From Fistulifera solaris (Eukaryota > Bacillariophyta > Bacillariophyceae > Naviculales > Stauroneidaceae): a stretch of DNA of 64,000 bases. The notes below the pieces were generated by a model. It was not told the origin of the DNA and did not search any database. It saw only the letters and a program-made list of their open reading frames with translations. Positions 34,401-45,870 of this stretch are shown piece by piece (positions within the stretch are counted from its first letter, which is position 1; each line of letters opens with the position of its first letter). The position numbers and the translations under genes were made by a program. The stretch spans positions 372,001 to 436,000 of the forward strand of contig AP026134.1 in NCBI GenBank assembly GCA_030295235.1, read 5' to 3'.

Positions 34401-36976
34401 GTCCGACTGTTCGCCATGAAATTGAACATGTCGACATACTTGCACCTCTGTGCGAGACCATAAGATCATCAGAAAGAGCAGATGTAACCGAGTCAGCATT
34501 AGGTATACTAAGCATGATTTTGCAAGGTGCCGGGCATTTATTACAGCCAATGGCTTGGACATTGGTGCTTGATACAATAACATCTGTATCAGGTGATCCT
34601 TCGCTCTCAAAAAGCAGATCGTCTGCACCATGGGCAACCTGCTGCCAAATGGGCTTTCGCTGTTTCAAACTAATCATTGATGACTTTCTCGAAGAGGTCC
34701 CGCAAACTGAAAATGGCAGTCAAACTAACAGAGAGAACGTTTTGGATTGTTGTTTATCTTTCGTCAAGTCGCGGCATGATGTAAACACGTCGTTGACTGC
34801 GATTGGTCTTTTGTGGACGGTGGCCGACCAACAATCGAACGCGGATTCAATGGACCTTGCTTTACGAAAGTTGGTTCTGTTGGCATCAGATGAACGTGTT
34901 GAAGTGAGAAATGCCGCTGTCAACACTTTGTTCTCGTGTATTGTAGGCAAAGGTGGCTCCTTCTCTTCAGAAAGGTGGCGATTGTGTTTTGATGAAGCCA
35001 TTTGTGGCGTATACGAAGTTGTGGCATCTCACTTTCGTTCTCAGACATCAGGAGAGTCTGCTCAAGTGACATCATCAAAGCAATCGCGATACAGAGTTGT
35101 TTTGCATGCTTCCAGGGACTCTGCGAGTAAGCAATGGATAGCAACCCAAGTTTTAGTCCTTAGAGGGCTTATTCGTGTTCTTCGTTCTTTCTTTAAGGAG
35201 CTACTCGATACAACCGACATTAGAGCTGGTGAGGAGATGTCAACTCCATGGTTCCAAGAAACATGGGTCCGCGTCCTTGATTTCGCATGGGAGGCGGTGA
35301 CCCAAGAAGGGGATCGAGAAAGTCTTGATATTCGATCTGTCGGGATTGAGCTACTAGGTACCGCGACACAGCTTACAAGTTCAGCAGGTATCCAAGCTGC
35401 TGCGACTCCTGCACGAGTTGGAACCAATATGGAAGTTGTCAATGGAGCACTACGAAGTGTAAGAGAATCCACATCTAAAACAACGATACAACGCGCTCAC
35501 TCGATGGCTACTAGTCTCGTTCGGCAGAAATTATTTCTGGAAGCATTTGAAAGTTTAGAGTCCTTTCAAGAGGTTGTAAGCTGTAATGCCGAAAGAGCCG
35601 ATTTCCCTTCGGACGTTGACTTGCAGGTTCTTCATCGATTCGCTTCGTCTCTTACAAAAGTGTATGATTGTTGCAAAACTGATGAGTTGAAATGTGATTC
35701 TTCTTTGGAGACCCTCCTTACTCTAAATGCAGGTTGCGAAGAAGAGGGGGATTTGGAAAGACGCTTTGTAGGTTTGTTGACAAGTGTCTTAGTTGCTTCC
35801 TCAAAAACAAGCCAAGCGAAGTACCTTAACCAGTCCCAAAGATGTTGTATGGACTTACTTCGCGTGATGGCAGCTCAGGGTTCCCACAGATCTTTTGAAG
35901 CTTTAGTCACACTTGCAAGCGGGTCTTTCTTTGTGCGGAAAGAGCAAGATTGCGACGAAAACGAATCAGACAAAGATGCCGAGCCTACCAAAAATTATAG
36001 TGTCTTGTGTCATGAAGCGGCTGTAATAGTCTCAGAAGAAATCGTGAAAGGGTCTATTTCAGTTGAATCAAGGGTTTGGGTTCTCGAGCTTGTATTCGCT
36101 GAATTCAATGATGAATTCGGCTCAGGCGACGTGGTTTGGAAAAAGAGATACTTCAAGTATTTTATTCCCATTTTACGCTGTGGGTTGTTCAGCACATCCC
36201 ACTTGAGTCACGAGAATGCAATTGATATAAAGACTCGTGTTTGGGACAAATTTGCAAATTTTCTTGCGCAAGCTCTGTCGGTTGTTGAGCTTGGACATAA
36301 CACGACAAAGATCCCTCGAGTTCACGAAATTATTGAAATTATTGAGGTCTCAGCAGTGGATACTCCATCTGGAAGTTCAAAAGCACTGAGTGAAGCGCTT
36401 GGACTTGGGCTTATTAATTCCTTTGTCACCGCCAAGCGCCACGCTGTATTAGCCGCCGAGAGAAGTAATTCCGATTTTGGCCGCAGATCTGGTCGTCATC
36501 GCGATGAGCTTCTCGTTCTATTTAAAGTTGTTTTGGAACACTGTTGTAGACTGGACTACGGCAGTTCCACAATACGGAAAGTCTCTCTCGAGGCTCTCTC
36601 GGGGGCACTTTCAGCGAATCAAGATAATCCAGAAAGGGGCGTGTTTATAGCAGCTTCGCAACATGTGTGTAAAACCTTGCAGAGATATGAAAATATGGAA
36701 ATGGTAGCAGTCTCTTTGTTTCCCATTTTAAGTCAGTTTGTGGGGTCCGATATCGTTGAGCTTAAAGAAGCAGCCCTCGCTCTTCTGACGGCTGTTGACG
36801 TTTCCGATCTTCTTGAGCGCGCAAAAACGCGCTACACTCTTGCAGAACATCGCGCAGACGAGGCTGAGAAACAGGTTGACCAATTGAAAGCTATCGTCAA
36901 AGATCTTACGAAGGCTAACGAAAAGCTGCGTCAAGAAGTCGCTATTCTCGAAGCAAGTACGGCGCTTCACGCTTGA
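31466..36976 (+). CDS. MON2: MON2 homologue (Golgi/endosome trafficking scaffold)
   Basis: Large helical-repeat protein related to the non-catalytic parts of Sec7 Arf-GEFs. MON2 acts with DOPEY at the trans-Golgi and endosomes. Exons 31466-33484 and 33559-36976 (74-nt intron) give 1,811 aa once one base is removed near 33708-33710, where DEG is probably DEDYHAALSIAAVYERF. The N-terminal DCB-like region is clear: LEECLRDLAAEARKNHPGVK, then SSDLLHPFLLAANYPYASNA. A Ser/Thr linker follows (about 31930-32100). HUS-like and Mon2 C-terminal repeats fill the rest (for example HIRAIICLLKIVHQHFD and NSLGRVPFVLMLLADVA). The last ~45 residues form a coiled coil (ADEAEKQVDQLKAIVKDL). No Sec7 catalytic domain is seen, as expected for MON2. 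It converges on the next gene (70-bp gap). Confidence 0.82.
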
Positions 36977-37046
36977 TAACTGTTAATATTAGATAGACGT
37001 AGACATCACCAAATTCAATCAGCTACTAATCATAACTAGTAAGTCT

Positions 37047-38779
37047 TCATCGCTCATCGTCCTTCTTTTCCCCTTGAGCTTGTACAAGCCGTGCCAGCGG
37101 GTCGCGGGGCGTAATACGTCTAGTTCTGTGGGCTACGTTGTTTCTCAAGTGCGTCTCAGCTGAGTCTTTCTCGCGTTTATCTGAATAAAAATGACTTTTC
37201 TTCTTACTCTTTCGAATAGCTGGCTGGTGAAATCGATCTTTTGATCTGTCGACATCGATTGGTGATGGAGGGATATCTTCCCGTTCATTCAGGTCCGAAT
37301 CCTTTCGACGTCTCTTCTTTACGCGAGAATGTGATAGGGAGAATGAAGGTGCGACATCTTCCTCGTCTTCCCATTCGCCCCATCCGTATCTTCGGGCAAG
37401 ATCGTACACACCACGAGGATCGGCGGCTTCACCTAGAGAAACAGCGTCTCCGGGATATGCCCCCAGTAAGCTTTTGCTATTTGCTCCAGCCGCAGCTCTG
37501 ATTCGCCCTAAAAACCCATCCCTGTCGCTGACTTTAGGACTTGCACTCTTCTTTTTGTTTTTCGGCGTCAATGCTGCCTTGGCTACCTGAGTTCTTTTCT
37601 GAAAATCAAATTCAAATATGATTCTTGGTGTCTTTGATTTTGAATCTCCTCGTTTCGGCGACAAGTCCTTGGTGAGCGCGTTAAGGACCCAATCTCCCTC
37701 TTCCTTCTTCGTTGTGATTACTCCAGAGCTTTCTTGATTGGCAACTTCATCAGTTGTGCTGTTTTCCGCTTGAGTCGTCGTATGCAATCCGACTCCGTGG
37801 CGAGTAAGGAACTCGAGACTCACGTATCTATATTTTGCTTCCTGTACATTTCCAACTCGCTTCAACTGGTCTAGAGCAATTTGATCCGCCTGTTTTGTCA
37901 GTTTCCTCCGTTGTCTAGAAGACTGTCCTGTACGGCGACTGGACACCGCAGACGATGCAAACTGACTCAAAGCGCGACGTTCAGGTCTCGTCCGGTCGTT
38001 TAGTTGTGACTGGGGCAAAAAATACCACACGAGACTGGAAAGAAAAGGAACATATGCATTGAGGTAATCCGTGATAAACATAAGTAAAAGAGCTAACGTT
38101 TGACCAACGATGCCTAAATCGAGGAGAAATCGATATAGAGCATTCGGTGGGGGTATCGCCGGACAATCTCTTGCGGAAGCACCTCCTTGTCCGTTTCGGA
38201 GTCACTGTCGGTTTGTTGAATGTTGCCCTGCTCCTGTAACTCTACCTGAACCACTTCTGACGACTCCTCTATATCCTCCTCTTCTTGTTCACTCTGTTCA
38301 CCTTCTTGTTTATCTTTGGTGGAAATACTGTGATTGTGATTTGTGTGCGGTACAAGATCCTCATCCTCTTCATTCGCAGCACTGCTTTGGTGACCTTTCA
38401 TAACTTCTTCATTGCCAGATGTATCAAGAAAGTCATCAAGCTGTGCTTCGACTTGCTTCTTTTTCTTTTTCGGGCGTCTGCGTTTTCTCGGACGCGTAGA
38501 TGCAACAATCACCATCGAATCATGCGACGACGAGCGCTCGAATGTTTCATCACCCAACGCTGTCGACTTGTTCACGTCGTTGACTGACGCAATGAGCTCA
38601 TCAATAAAAGCATCCAACGCCACATCCTCTTCTTTTGACCCGCCCCGAATGTGTACGCACGGCTTCGTCACAGATTCGGATGTTACGACGGCGGAGGCGA
38701 CAGCGAAAAGGAGAGCCGAAAAACCGTATCGACCACCGGGGGATAGCGCATATTTTCTAGATCTAGCAGCGCGCCTCAT
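37047..38779 (-). CDS. Unknown membrane protein with signal peptide and charged arms
   Basis: I do not recognise this protein. The ATG at 38779 starts a basic stretch and hydrophobic segment (YGFSALLFAVASAVVTSE), a likely signal peptide or anchor, then VHIRGGSKEEDVALDAFIDE. A long charged region follows, with a Lys-rich patch (RPRKRRRPKKKKKQ) and a Glu-rich run. The frame breaks in G5 at 38149-38153; one extra base gives RRYPPPNALYRFLLDLGIVG and a second hydrophobic segment (GQTLALLLMFITDYLNAYV, then PFLSSLVWYFLPQ). The total is then 577 aa. The C-terminal ~300 residues are soluble, basic and Ser-rich, with PRGVYDLARRYGWGEWEDEE as the only conserved-looking motif. An ER or endomembrane protein with a large cytosolic or luminal tail is likely. 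Confidence 0.65.
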
Positions 38780-39394
38780 TTTCTCGATTCCAATTGCTTT
38801 TAGATGCTCAAGTGAATATTAGTTGCATCGATTTGCTGGAACTGTGGTGTTTCGTGGCCTATTTGTGTGTAAGCAAGAGTTCATTAAGGTTTGAAGAAAT
38901 TTCTCTTGTCACGGATGTCGGATCAGTCACGGATGTCGATTATCATTGCCTTGACGGCTGTGTGGTTGGCGACAAACCGAGCGGCAAAGTTATGTGGTGT
39001 TATCTATGTAACGTTTCTAATAATTACGGTACATTTGATCAGAAGTTAACATCTGTTGAAAAGTAGTCGTCTTTTTTTACGCTATAGTAGATATTGATGC
39101 AAATCTACGGATTTCGATGCTACTTCATAGCTACAACCACTAACAACAATACAGCAAACGTTCTTTTTTGCTCTAAAACGGTGATGTGGACGTCGTAACT
39201 TACTAAAATAGGGATGGTCGATAATCGGGACTGAAAAAGTTGAGTCGGATTTCAAATACCGTCTACTGTACTTTCGTCGCTCCATACAAGTACCTGGTAC
39301 AGGAGACATTGATGCATCTAGCAGTTTTTAAAAATTTTGAAAATATTCACAACAACAAGATCTATGTAATACTAATAGGAATAAATCAGAAATT
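38780..39394. other. Intergenic stretch, no gene supported
   Basis: About 600 bp between two minus-strand genes. One copy of the dispersed 10-mer (39226-39235) is preceded by GTCGATAATC and followed by GAGTCGG, the same arrangement as at 18141-18180. A frame at 38794-39066 shows no similarity. Confidence 0.45.
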
Positions 39395-41691
39395 TTAAGC
39401 TGCAAGGCAATTGGTACCGGTTGCGTCACAGCACAAGGTGCAGCATCCTTCGCTGCAAACGTTTTCAGCTTCGCCACCCTCAGCAAGGCAATCGGCTTCA
39501 AGCTCCACCAAAACCGAGGCCGAGCGCAAGCCACAAAGTTCCTCGGGAACTGGACCTGTTAGATCGTTGCCAGAGACTGAAAAGGTTTGGAGATTGGTCA
39601 ATGCGTTCACATTCGAAGGAATAGCTCCCGAGAAACGATTGTTCTGCGCTCGGAACGTTATCAGAGAACTAATTTCACCAATTTTTGAGCTGAGCGTCCC
39701 CGTAAAATTACAGTTATAAAAGTCGTAGCGCCAGAAGCCATTCCTGTATATTTCTTCCGGAATGTCACCGCCCAATTTTCCGTTGCTGTGGACACGCAAG
39801 TCACCAAGTAACATAGCGCTGCCCAATTCAGAAGGCAAAGTACCGGAGAAGTCGTTTTCATGCAACCAGAGAGTATCCATCAGCTGGATATTTGCCAGCT
39901 CAGACGGTATCGTTCCATTCAATTGATTGCGCTGTGCTCTGATGAACGTCAAACTTTTCATTGTTCCAATCTCCGATGGAATAGGACCCGTCAAAAGGTT
40001 TTCGAATAGATAGAGCCCTTTCAGATCACCAAGCCTCGCGATACTTGACTGAATGCTGCCTTCCAGCAGGTTCCCCGCAAGGTTGAGCCGCTGTAGATTC
40101 CGCGTCGCAAAAGCTCCGACGGAATACTTCCGGTCATAAGGTTGTAGTGAACTTCGAAATTGATCAAATGCTTAAACTTGGCAATTTCCGTTGGAAGTGT
40201 ACCCTTGATTTCGCCGTAACCAATCGCAAGAGTTTGGAGGAAAGGCAAGTGATGCAATCCTTCTGGAAAGCTTCCCGTGAAATTCATGCCATCTGCGAAA
40301 AGGAGAAAGCAATGAGAATGCTGCATAGAAATACAAATAATCAATAATCACAAGAAGGACTTACTCAAATCAATCGATCGAATCTGACTGAATTCGTCAC
40401 AGAACATGCCAACCCATTTGCACTCGGGCTCTTGGCTGAGCCATCGAACTGATCCAGGGACTGGAGATCGAACTAATTCCGGCGCGATCATCATTAGCCT
40501 CATGTACTCACAGAGCTCGTCTTCTCCTTCCTCCGGGGGATTGCAAGATCCCCAGGGTCTCGATTCACTAGTAGCGTAGTAGAAGTAAGCCGCGATGTAG
40601 CGCTGCATGAGATTGGGGTCATCGGGCGTCAAGGCCATAGGGTCGGAATATGCAACCCATCGAAGTGCTTTCGAATACGGAGAAAGTGGATCTTCCAGAA
40701 GATCTGCTCCAATAACCCGGGTAACCAGCTCTTCAATATCCAATGCACCTTGACTACGGCCACCCGCATCGTCGTCTTTACTGAGCGACATTCCTACACC
40801 AAATCCAACGGCAAGGACAACAACAATGAAAACACTGAGGGCGGCATACAGACGAAATCGTCGGTTGTGATACAAAGGAGGCTTCGCGTCTGGATCGTAT
40901 TCCACTGCCGACGGAATAAAGACGTTCTCGTCTTCTTCCATGACAGGAACGGCGACGGCGAGTCCTTCGTCGTTGTCGTAACCACCGTATTCGATATCAG
41001 ATGGGTCAAAAGACCACCGGGACGCATTTGACTATCATCAAACCCGTCATCATCTTCTAACTTGTTGTCGGGAATTTTCTCGGCGAACTCGTCGTCTTTC
41101 TTCATGCCCCCGACTTCGTGTGCTCCATACCCTGCAGTTGTTCCGTCACCACGATCTTTCTTGTCGTTGGCGTCCGCTTCATAATCTCCTCGTTTCGAAT
41201 AAGCCGGCATCTTTTTTGTCATCGTGAGCTTCGTCGGAAGCAAACTGCGCCGTTTTCGACGCGATGCGTTCATCGAGGCGAGAGAGATCAGTGTGGGGAC
41301 GAGCCGCGCCAGTCTTTGCCGCAATGGCGTCTTCCAAGCTTTCTAACTGAGCCTGAGCAGTACCCGCTTGGTCGCTGCGGACCTTGGCGTTGATGCGATC
41401 TTCTAGGGACTCAATAGCGTCACGTCCATAAACGGCAGGGGCGCCAGCCTTCGAGTTGACCGGACGGCCGCCCATGGCCACCGCGCCTGGTTTGGAATCA
41501 AACTGCTCCGAACCAGCCGGCGCTAATTGGGGAGGTGACGTTCCCTTAATTTTTTCTTCGATACGCTGATCCAAGCGGGCAGTTTCCTCGGCAGCGACGG
41601 CAGTGACACCCGGTTTTGTGGCAGGGGCATTCTTCGGCCGGGCATTCTCCTTGGCGTCCTTATCTTGTTTCTCCCGTTCGTCGTTGTTCAT
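39395..41691 (-). CDS. Membrane-anchored leucine-rich repeat protein, diatom receptor-like type
   Basis: LRR protein with a cytosolic N-terminus, one membrane anchor and an LRR ectodomain; no kinase. Exons 41691-40365 and 40292-39395 (72-nt intron). Start ATG 41691 (MNNDEREKQDKDAKE). The N-terminal arm has four imperfect helical repeats: LDQRIEEKI, LEDRINAKV, LEDAIAAKT and LDERIASKT. The anchor is LYAALSVFIVVVLAVGFGVG. The ectodomain opens with a capping region (CKWVGMFCDEFSQIRSIDL), then plant-type LRRs such as NLQRLNLAGNLLEGSI and GLYLFENLLTGPIPSEIGTM, and a Cys-rich cap (CSEGCCTLCCDATGTNC). Three frame breaks lie at T6 41212-41217, A4 41008-41011 and A4 40109-40112; each is resolved by changing a run length and restores conserved LRR or acidic sequence, giving about 741 aa. 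Ligand and partners are unknown. Confidence 0.84.
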
Positions 41692-41861
41692 CTTGGCGTT
41701 CGAAAAAAGATTGGCCGAGACTTCGTAACTATGTGCCTGTCTCACAAAACAGGAAAAGAAGCAGGAATAAGTTTCAAGGCAGATCAGTTTATTTACAAGC
41801 GACCAGAATAATAGAGAAAACAAGGGGGGAGAACGCCAAGAAGGACAACTGTGGCAGCGCG

Positions 41862-41899
41862 TGACTGCGTTTGTACAGAATGACTGCGTTTGTACAGAA
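41862..41899. repeat. Perfect 19-bp tandem duplication
   Basis: TGACTGCGTTTGTACAGAA occurs twice head to tail, about 170 bp upstream of the LRR gene start. It is recent or conserved, since the copies are identical. It could duplicate a regulatory site or be a replication slip. Confidence 0.75.
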
Positions 41900-42666
41900 C
41901 GACAATGGACTGTGGTTGAAAAAGGCCTCTCCCACATTCGTATTTTCACAGTTCATAGGGTGTGACGTTGGTAGGTGAGAACGTCTAACGGGTTTCATAA
42001 TTAATACACTCGTGAGATTGATAAGGAAAACGAACTTCGCTTCGACAGAGGTGCTCTTGGAAAAGTAGCGAATACGACATCCAGGGTCATTCTGCCTGTC
42101 CTTTTGTCCTAGCATTACTCGTTCGATGGGGAGGTAAGACGAAAGTCGACCATGGAAATTCCCAGCACAGGTGCGGCTCATTCGGAGCTACAAGGAAAGG
42201 AATGCAATAGTTGCTCCGTGTGTGAAAGATTGGAAGCCGAAGGATGGTCGGTCATTGAGGCAAGTAATAACTGACAAATGGATCCTTCATTGAATTTGTT
42301 TTGGATCGTGCGAGCGAAAGAGAGTCGACGACGAAATGATTTTCGCACAAATAAACAAGTGAAAGAGGGGAACTAGAGCGTGTGTGGTAGTGGATGTGAA
42401 GCGCTAACGAGATTGTGAAGGGAGAAAATGACACGGCACGAGAAACATCCATGAAAACAAAAAGTTTCCTCTCCTGGCTTTTTCATAATCCCAACCCTCC
42501 ATTTACGCGCAAAAGAAACGCATTCGTATTCTTCTTCTTTTACAAGAAAGAAATCAATGCAAAACTTACGTTAGTCGAAATCGCTTTCATGTTCACTGAG
42601 CCAGCAAACGCTTTGACCGCTGATGCGATTAATGAGGATTTTTGTGAGCGAAACATAGTGCAGAAT

Positions 42667-43005
42667 TCATCCATCAGCGTCGTACCTCTCGGATGGCATG
42701 TCCCTGTAGACTTGTACTAATTCCTCTGTAGAAAGAAAGGGCTGAATTTTCTGTTCCCGTATGCCGGTCATTTGAAAACCGTGTCGTACGATATGTCGTA
42801 TTGTTAAGTAATGGGATGACTGGTACTGATTTTTCTTAAGTTGCTTCCGTGCTTGGTACCGGTCAACGGCGCACCATAACTTCTGTGTCAGACTATTACG
42901 CTGAACATGGCAGTCTTTTAATCTCCTGCAATGGCTTTTGTTGTGACACCTTGTAAAATAATGAAGATCTACAATTACCGGAGTCCCACGTCGTAACTGA
43001 TGCAT
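42667..43005 (-). CDS. Doubtful small open frame, His/Cys/Arg-rich
   Basis: A 112-codon frame beginning with ATG on the minus strand (MHQLRRGTPVIVDLHYF). It has no hydrophobic segment and no recognised motif, and ends in an acidic patch (FLSTEELVQVYRDMPSERYD). Composition is unlike the neighbouring genes. It could be a chance frame, or an exon of a gene disrupted by the base-level errors seen elsewhere in the window. Confidence 0.2.
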   Translation of the reverse strand: MHQLRRGTPVIVDLHYFTRCHNKSHCRRLKDCHVQRNSLTQKLWCAVDRYQARKQLKKNQYQSSHYLTIRHIVRHGFQMTGIREQKIQPFLSTEELVQVYRDMPSERYDADG

Positions 43006-43418
43006 TACAGACCCTGTTCCTGGAGGTCCGAATCATCGTTCAATCTAACGGTTAATGAAAAGTTTGTTTGAAAAACTGCAAGTACTGAGATGTGAGTTCT
43101 GGTCGAATGCAATATAACTATTCTTGAAATAATCAATATCGACAAATAACATAGTTTTACCTGCCTATGACTCGTGTTGAGGTCGCGATCATTTAGTGAT
43201 ATGCTGTTATTGCGTTTGACAAGCTTCAGTGAAGAAGAACTCGAAAGAACCGACGTCTTCACGCTACAAGAGTACTCCGCAGTACAAATTGCAACGCGGA
43301 CCGAAATGAGTAGTTTTGTTATCATCGCACAATGTAGGTTGCTATCTCCTTCTCGAGGACAAGCTTTTTTGTTGAATAACATACCCAATCAGCTGTTACG
43401 TATATCGACCGAACCATT

Positions 43419-43634
43419 CTATAATTCTTTCCACTTTCGAAGTTCATCCAGGAGATTCTGCTGCTTTTCTGCAACTCCTCCAGGCGTTTCAACAGAAGTC
43501 AAACGCACAATATCTCCCAAAACTTGATGGATGCTGGAAAGGGCATTGACCGTCGCACTCAATTCCAGCAGTAATTCGTCCTGCTTTTTCGCAATGCGTT
43601 CTGAATTCGTTGTTACTTCGTCGGAAGAATCCAT
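43419..43634 (-). CDS. Small coiled-coil protein, 71 aa
   Basis: Short intact frame starting MDSSDEVTTNSERIAKKQ. The whole length is charged and heptad-like (LLLELSATVNALSSIHQVLG, then EKQQNLLDELRKWKEL), predicting a single helical coiled coil. Such small proteins often are subunits of larger complexes (mediator, BLOC/BORC, kinetochore), but I cannot place it in a family. A clean ATG, coding-like composition and well-formed heptads support it as real. It is divergent from the MFS gene with a 326-bp spacer. Confidence 0.55.
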   Translation of the reverse strand: MDSSDEVTTNSERIAKKQDELLLELSATVNALSSIHQVLGDIVRLTSVETPGGVAEKQQNLLDELRKWKEL

Positions 43635-43960
43635 GATTCAGCGCAATATTGCTGTGGGACAACTGTATTTATCGAGAGCTTGTGTGGCAACGCATCGCAT
43701 CGCATGAAGCGATCCATGGTGGTGTCGTCCAAAATGGTTTTTCGTCGCGTTGCGCCTGCGGTGCCATGATTCGTGACTCACAACCCGGGACCCGGCTTTT
43801 TCCGACCGATGACAAAACTGGACTGCGATGAGCGGACGCGACGTTACCAGGTAATATCGAACGATAGGACGAATGAATAAAAAGCACGCGTCGAGCACAT
43901 AAAATCAGGCGAGTTCATTCTATTTCGTCGTCTCTATCGGTAAACAATAGACAATAGAAG

Positions 43961-45516
43961 ATGGACGCTGACCAATGTCTGGAAGAACCGTTGATTGGCC
44001 AAGAAGTGCATGTAGAATCGAATACAGAGCAATCTCCGGAAAGCGCAGAGGAAGAAAGGTCACAAGAGCCGGACGATTCCCTATTGAATCCGTGGAAGAA
44101 TCACAATGTACGATTGTCGTTTCTCCTTTGCATCGTCAGCGGAATTGCGGATTCTATTTGGGGGTCCGTGGTGCTCAGCGGCTTTCTCTTTGCACTCGGC
44201 AAGGCCATGGGAAAAACCAAAGAAGATAATACGCTAGTTGGTTTGGCGGAAATGGTACAAGGTCTGACGATGCTGATTTTTGCGTTACCGATTGGGCTTT
44301 TAGCCGACAAGACCGGCAAGGCCAGAGTGGTACGATGGGGCGGTGCACTGTTGTTGTTGACGGTCGGCATTACCCTTTGGGCGTTGCTGGTCATCAATCG
44401 AGAGGCTTCAGAAAGTCAACGGGCGGCCGATCAATCGTATTACATCATGCTCGTCGCGCTCGGATTGTGGGGAATCTGTGGTGGTATCTTGAATGGGCCT
44501 TCGCAAGCGCTGTTTTCGGACTCGATTCCCAAAGGAAGGCGTTCCGAACTCCTCACGTATCTGTACAGCAGTTATCTGATTTCTGCTGCCGTTGGCCCGC
44601 TGGTTGGCATTATTATGCTGTCACAGAGTAATGAAGAAGACTGGTCATTGGAGGAAATTTTCCCCGTATTTTTCGTGGGAGTATTACTAGAAATACCGGC
44701 AGGAGTTCTCTGCTTCTTCTTCTCGGAAAAGTATACAGTTCCTGAACCCGATGACGAGCCTCGACCGGTTGATGAAAGTATCGATACTCTTAGTGTGGAC
44801 AATCCGGAGCAAACTGAGACGGCGAACTCGGCGCCTTCTTTGTTGAATGGATATGGGCTGACGAAAGCGGCGGTCCCCTATGTACTGTTCTTCTCTTCTT
44901 TGGTCGTTTCCTGGGAAGTGGTGCAAGCGTGAAATATTTTCCTTTATTCTTCAAAGAGATCGGCTTACGGAGCGAAGTTGTTCAGGGGATATTTTTAACT
45001 GTTCCCGTGAGTATCTCATTCTTCAGTTTTGTCAGCCAAAAGATCAGTCAATCTATGGGACGTGTTGAAACATCTGTCATGTTCAATGTTTGCGGGGTGT
45101 TGATGCTCTACTTCATGACATGGCTCAGTCGCGATATTCAGGAAGGCGATACAAGTCGACGAATCCTCATTGTGGGTGTGTACTTGTTACGAACTGGGAT
45201 CATGAACTGTCCTTATCCGCTACTTGAAAGCATTCTGATGGACGCCGTCCCTTCCAATCAAAGGGCGCGCTGGAAGTCACTCGAAAGTATAGCTTCTTTT
45301 GGTTGGACGGGAAGTGCTCTTCTAGGAGGTATTTTATCTGACTCCCACTCTTATCAGTACACATTTGCCATTACTGCAACCATGCAGTTGGTCGGTGGAC
45401 TCATGCTCATTCCGATCCAGCATCTGGTCGAACGCGAACAAGTCGAACCTATCAGTGATGAAGATGTGGCTGATGAGACTAGAACGGATCTTGAGGAACC
45501 TTTGTTGACATCGTAG
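43961..45516 (+). CDS. Major facilitator superfamily transporter
   Basis: Twelve-helix secondary transporter; substrate unknown. The acidic N-terminus (MDADQCLEEPLIGQEV) is followed by TM1 (LSFLLCIVSGIADSIWGSVV). The MFS loop 2-3 motif is visible as GLLADKTGKARVVRWGG. A central acidic loop separates the halves (PEPDDEPRPVDESIDTL). The second half includes GSGASVKYFPLFFKEIGL and a repeat-like ESIASFGWTGSALLGGIL. One base is missing in T3 at 44907-44909, where SLVVSWEV should continue as LVVFLGSGASVKYF; with it the protein is 518 aa in one exon. The C-terminus echoes the N-terminus (EEPLLTS versus EEPLIGQ), resembling dileucine-type sorting signals, which suggests an endomembrane or vacuolar location. 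Confidence 0.85.
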
Positions 45517-45870
45517 CATACCTTTTAACAAAATCGTTTCTTTAATTTAAAATTTAATGGCTTCACTTGACATACATTTTGCACAGCAATCACTGGTCCC
45601 TCCTTCACTCAGGCTAGAATTATAAATACTTGTCCCAGTGGCTTTCAAGCATAAGCGCGGCGTTTTTTCTTTTTTTCGAAAAATTTTGAAATGAGTTTGT
45701 GCACACAAACCAACTTTTGAAGTTGCTTTCGCACTACAAACGCTTGAGACCATGAAGAAAATAAAAAACTTGTTCAGACTCTTTTCTTTGTGGTCGCTGG
45801 ATAGCATACTGCGTAGAGCTAAAACGATCAACCCAAGTTTTTTATAGCAAACCTTGCAGGTTCGAATGCG

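Larger units (their letters stand above)
41692..43418. other. Intergenic stretch of 1.7 kb
   Basis: No gene is confidently supported. A perfect 19-bp tandem duplication lies at 41862-41899. A minus-strand frame with an ATG at 42667-43005 is listed separately as doubtful. The remainder shows no recognisable structure. Confidence 0.45.
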
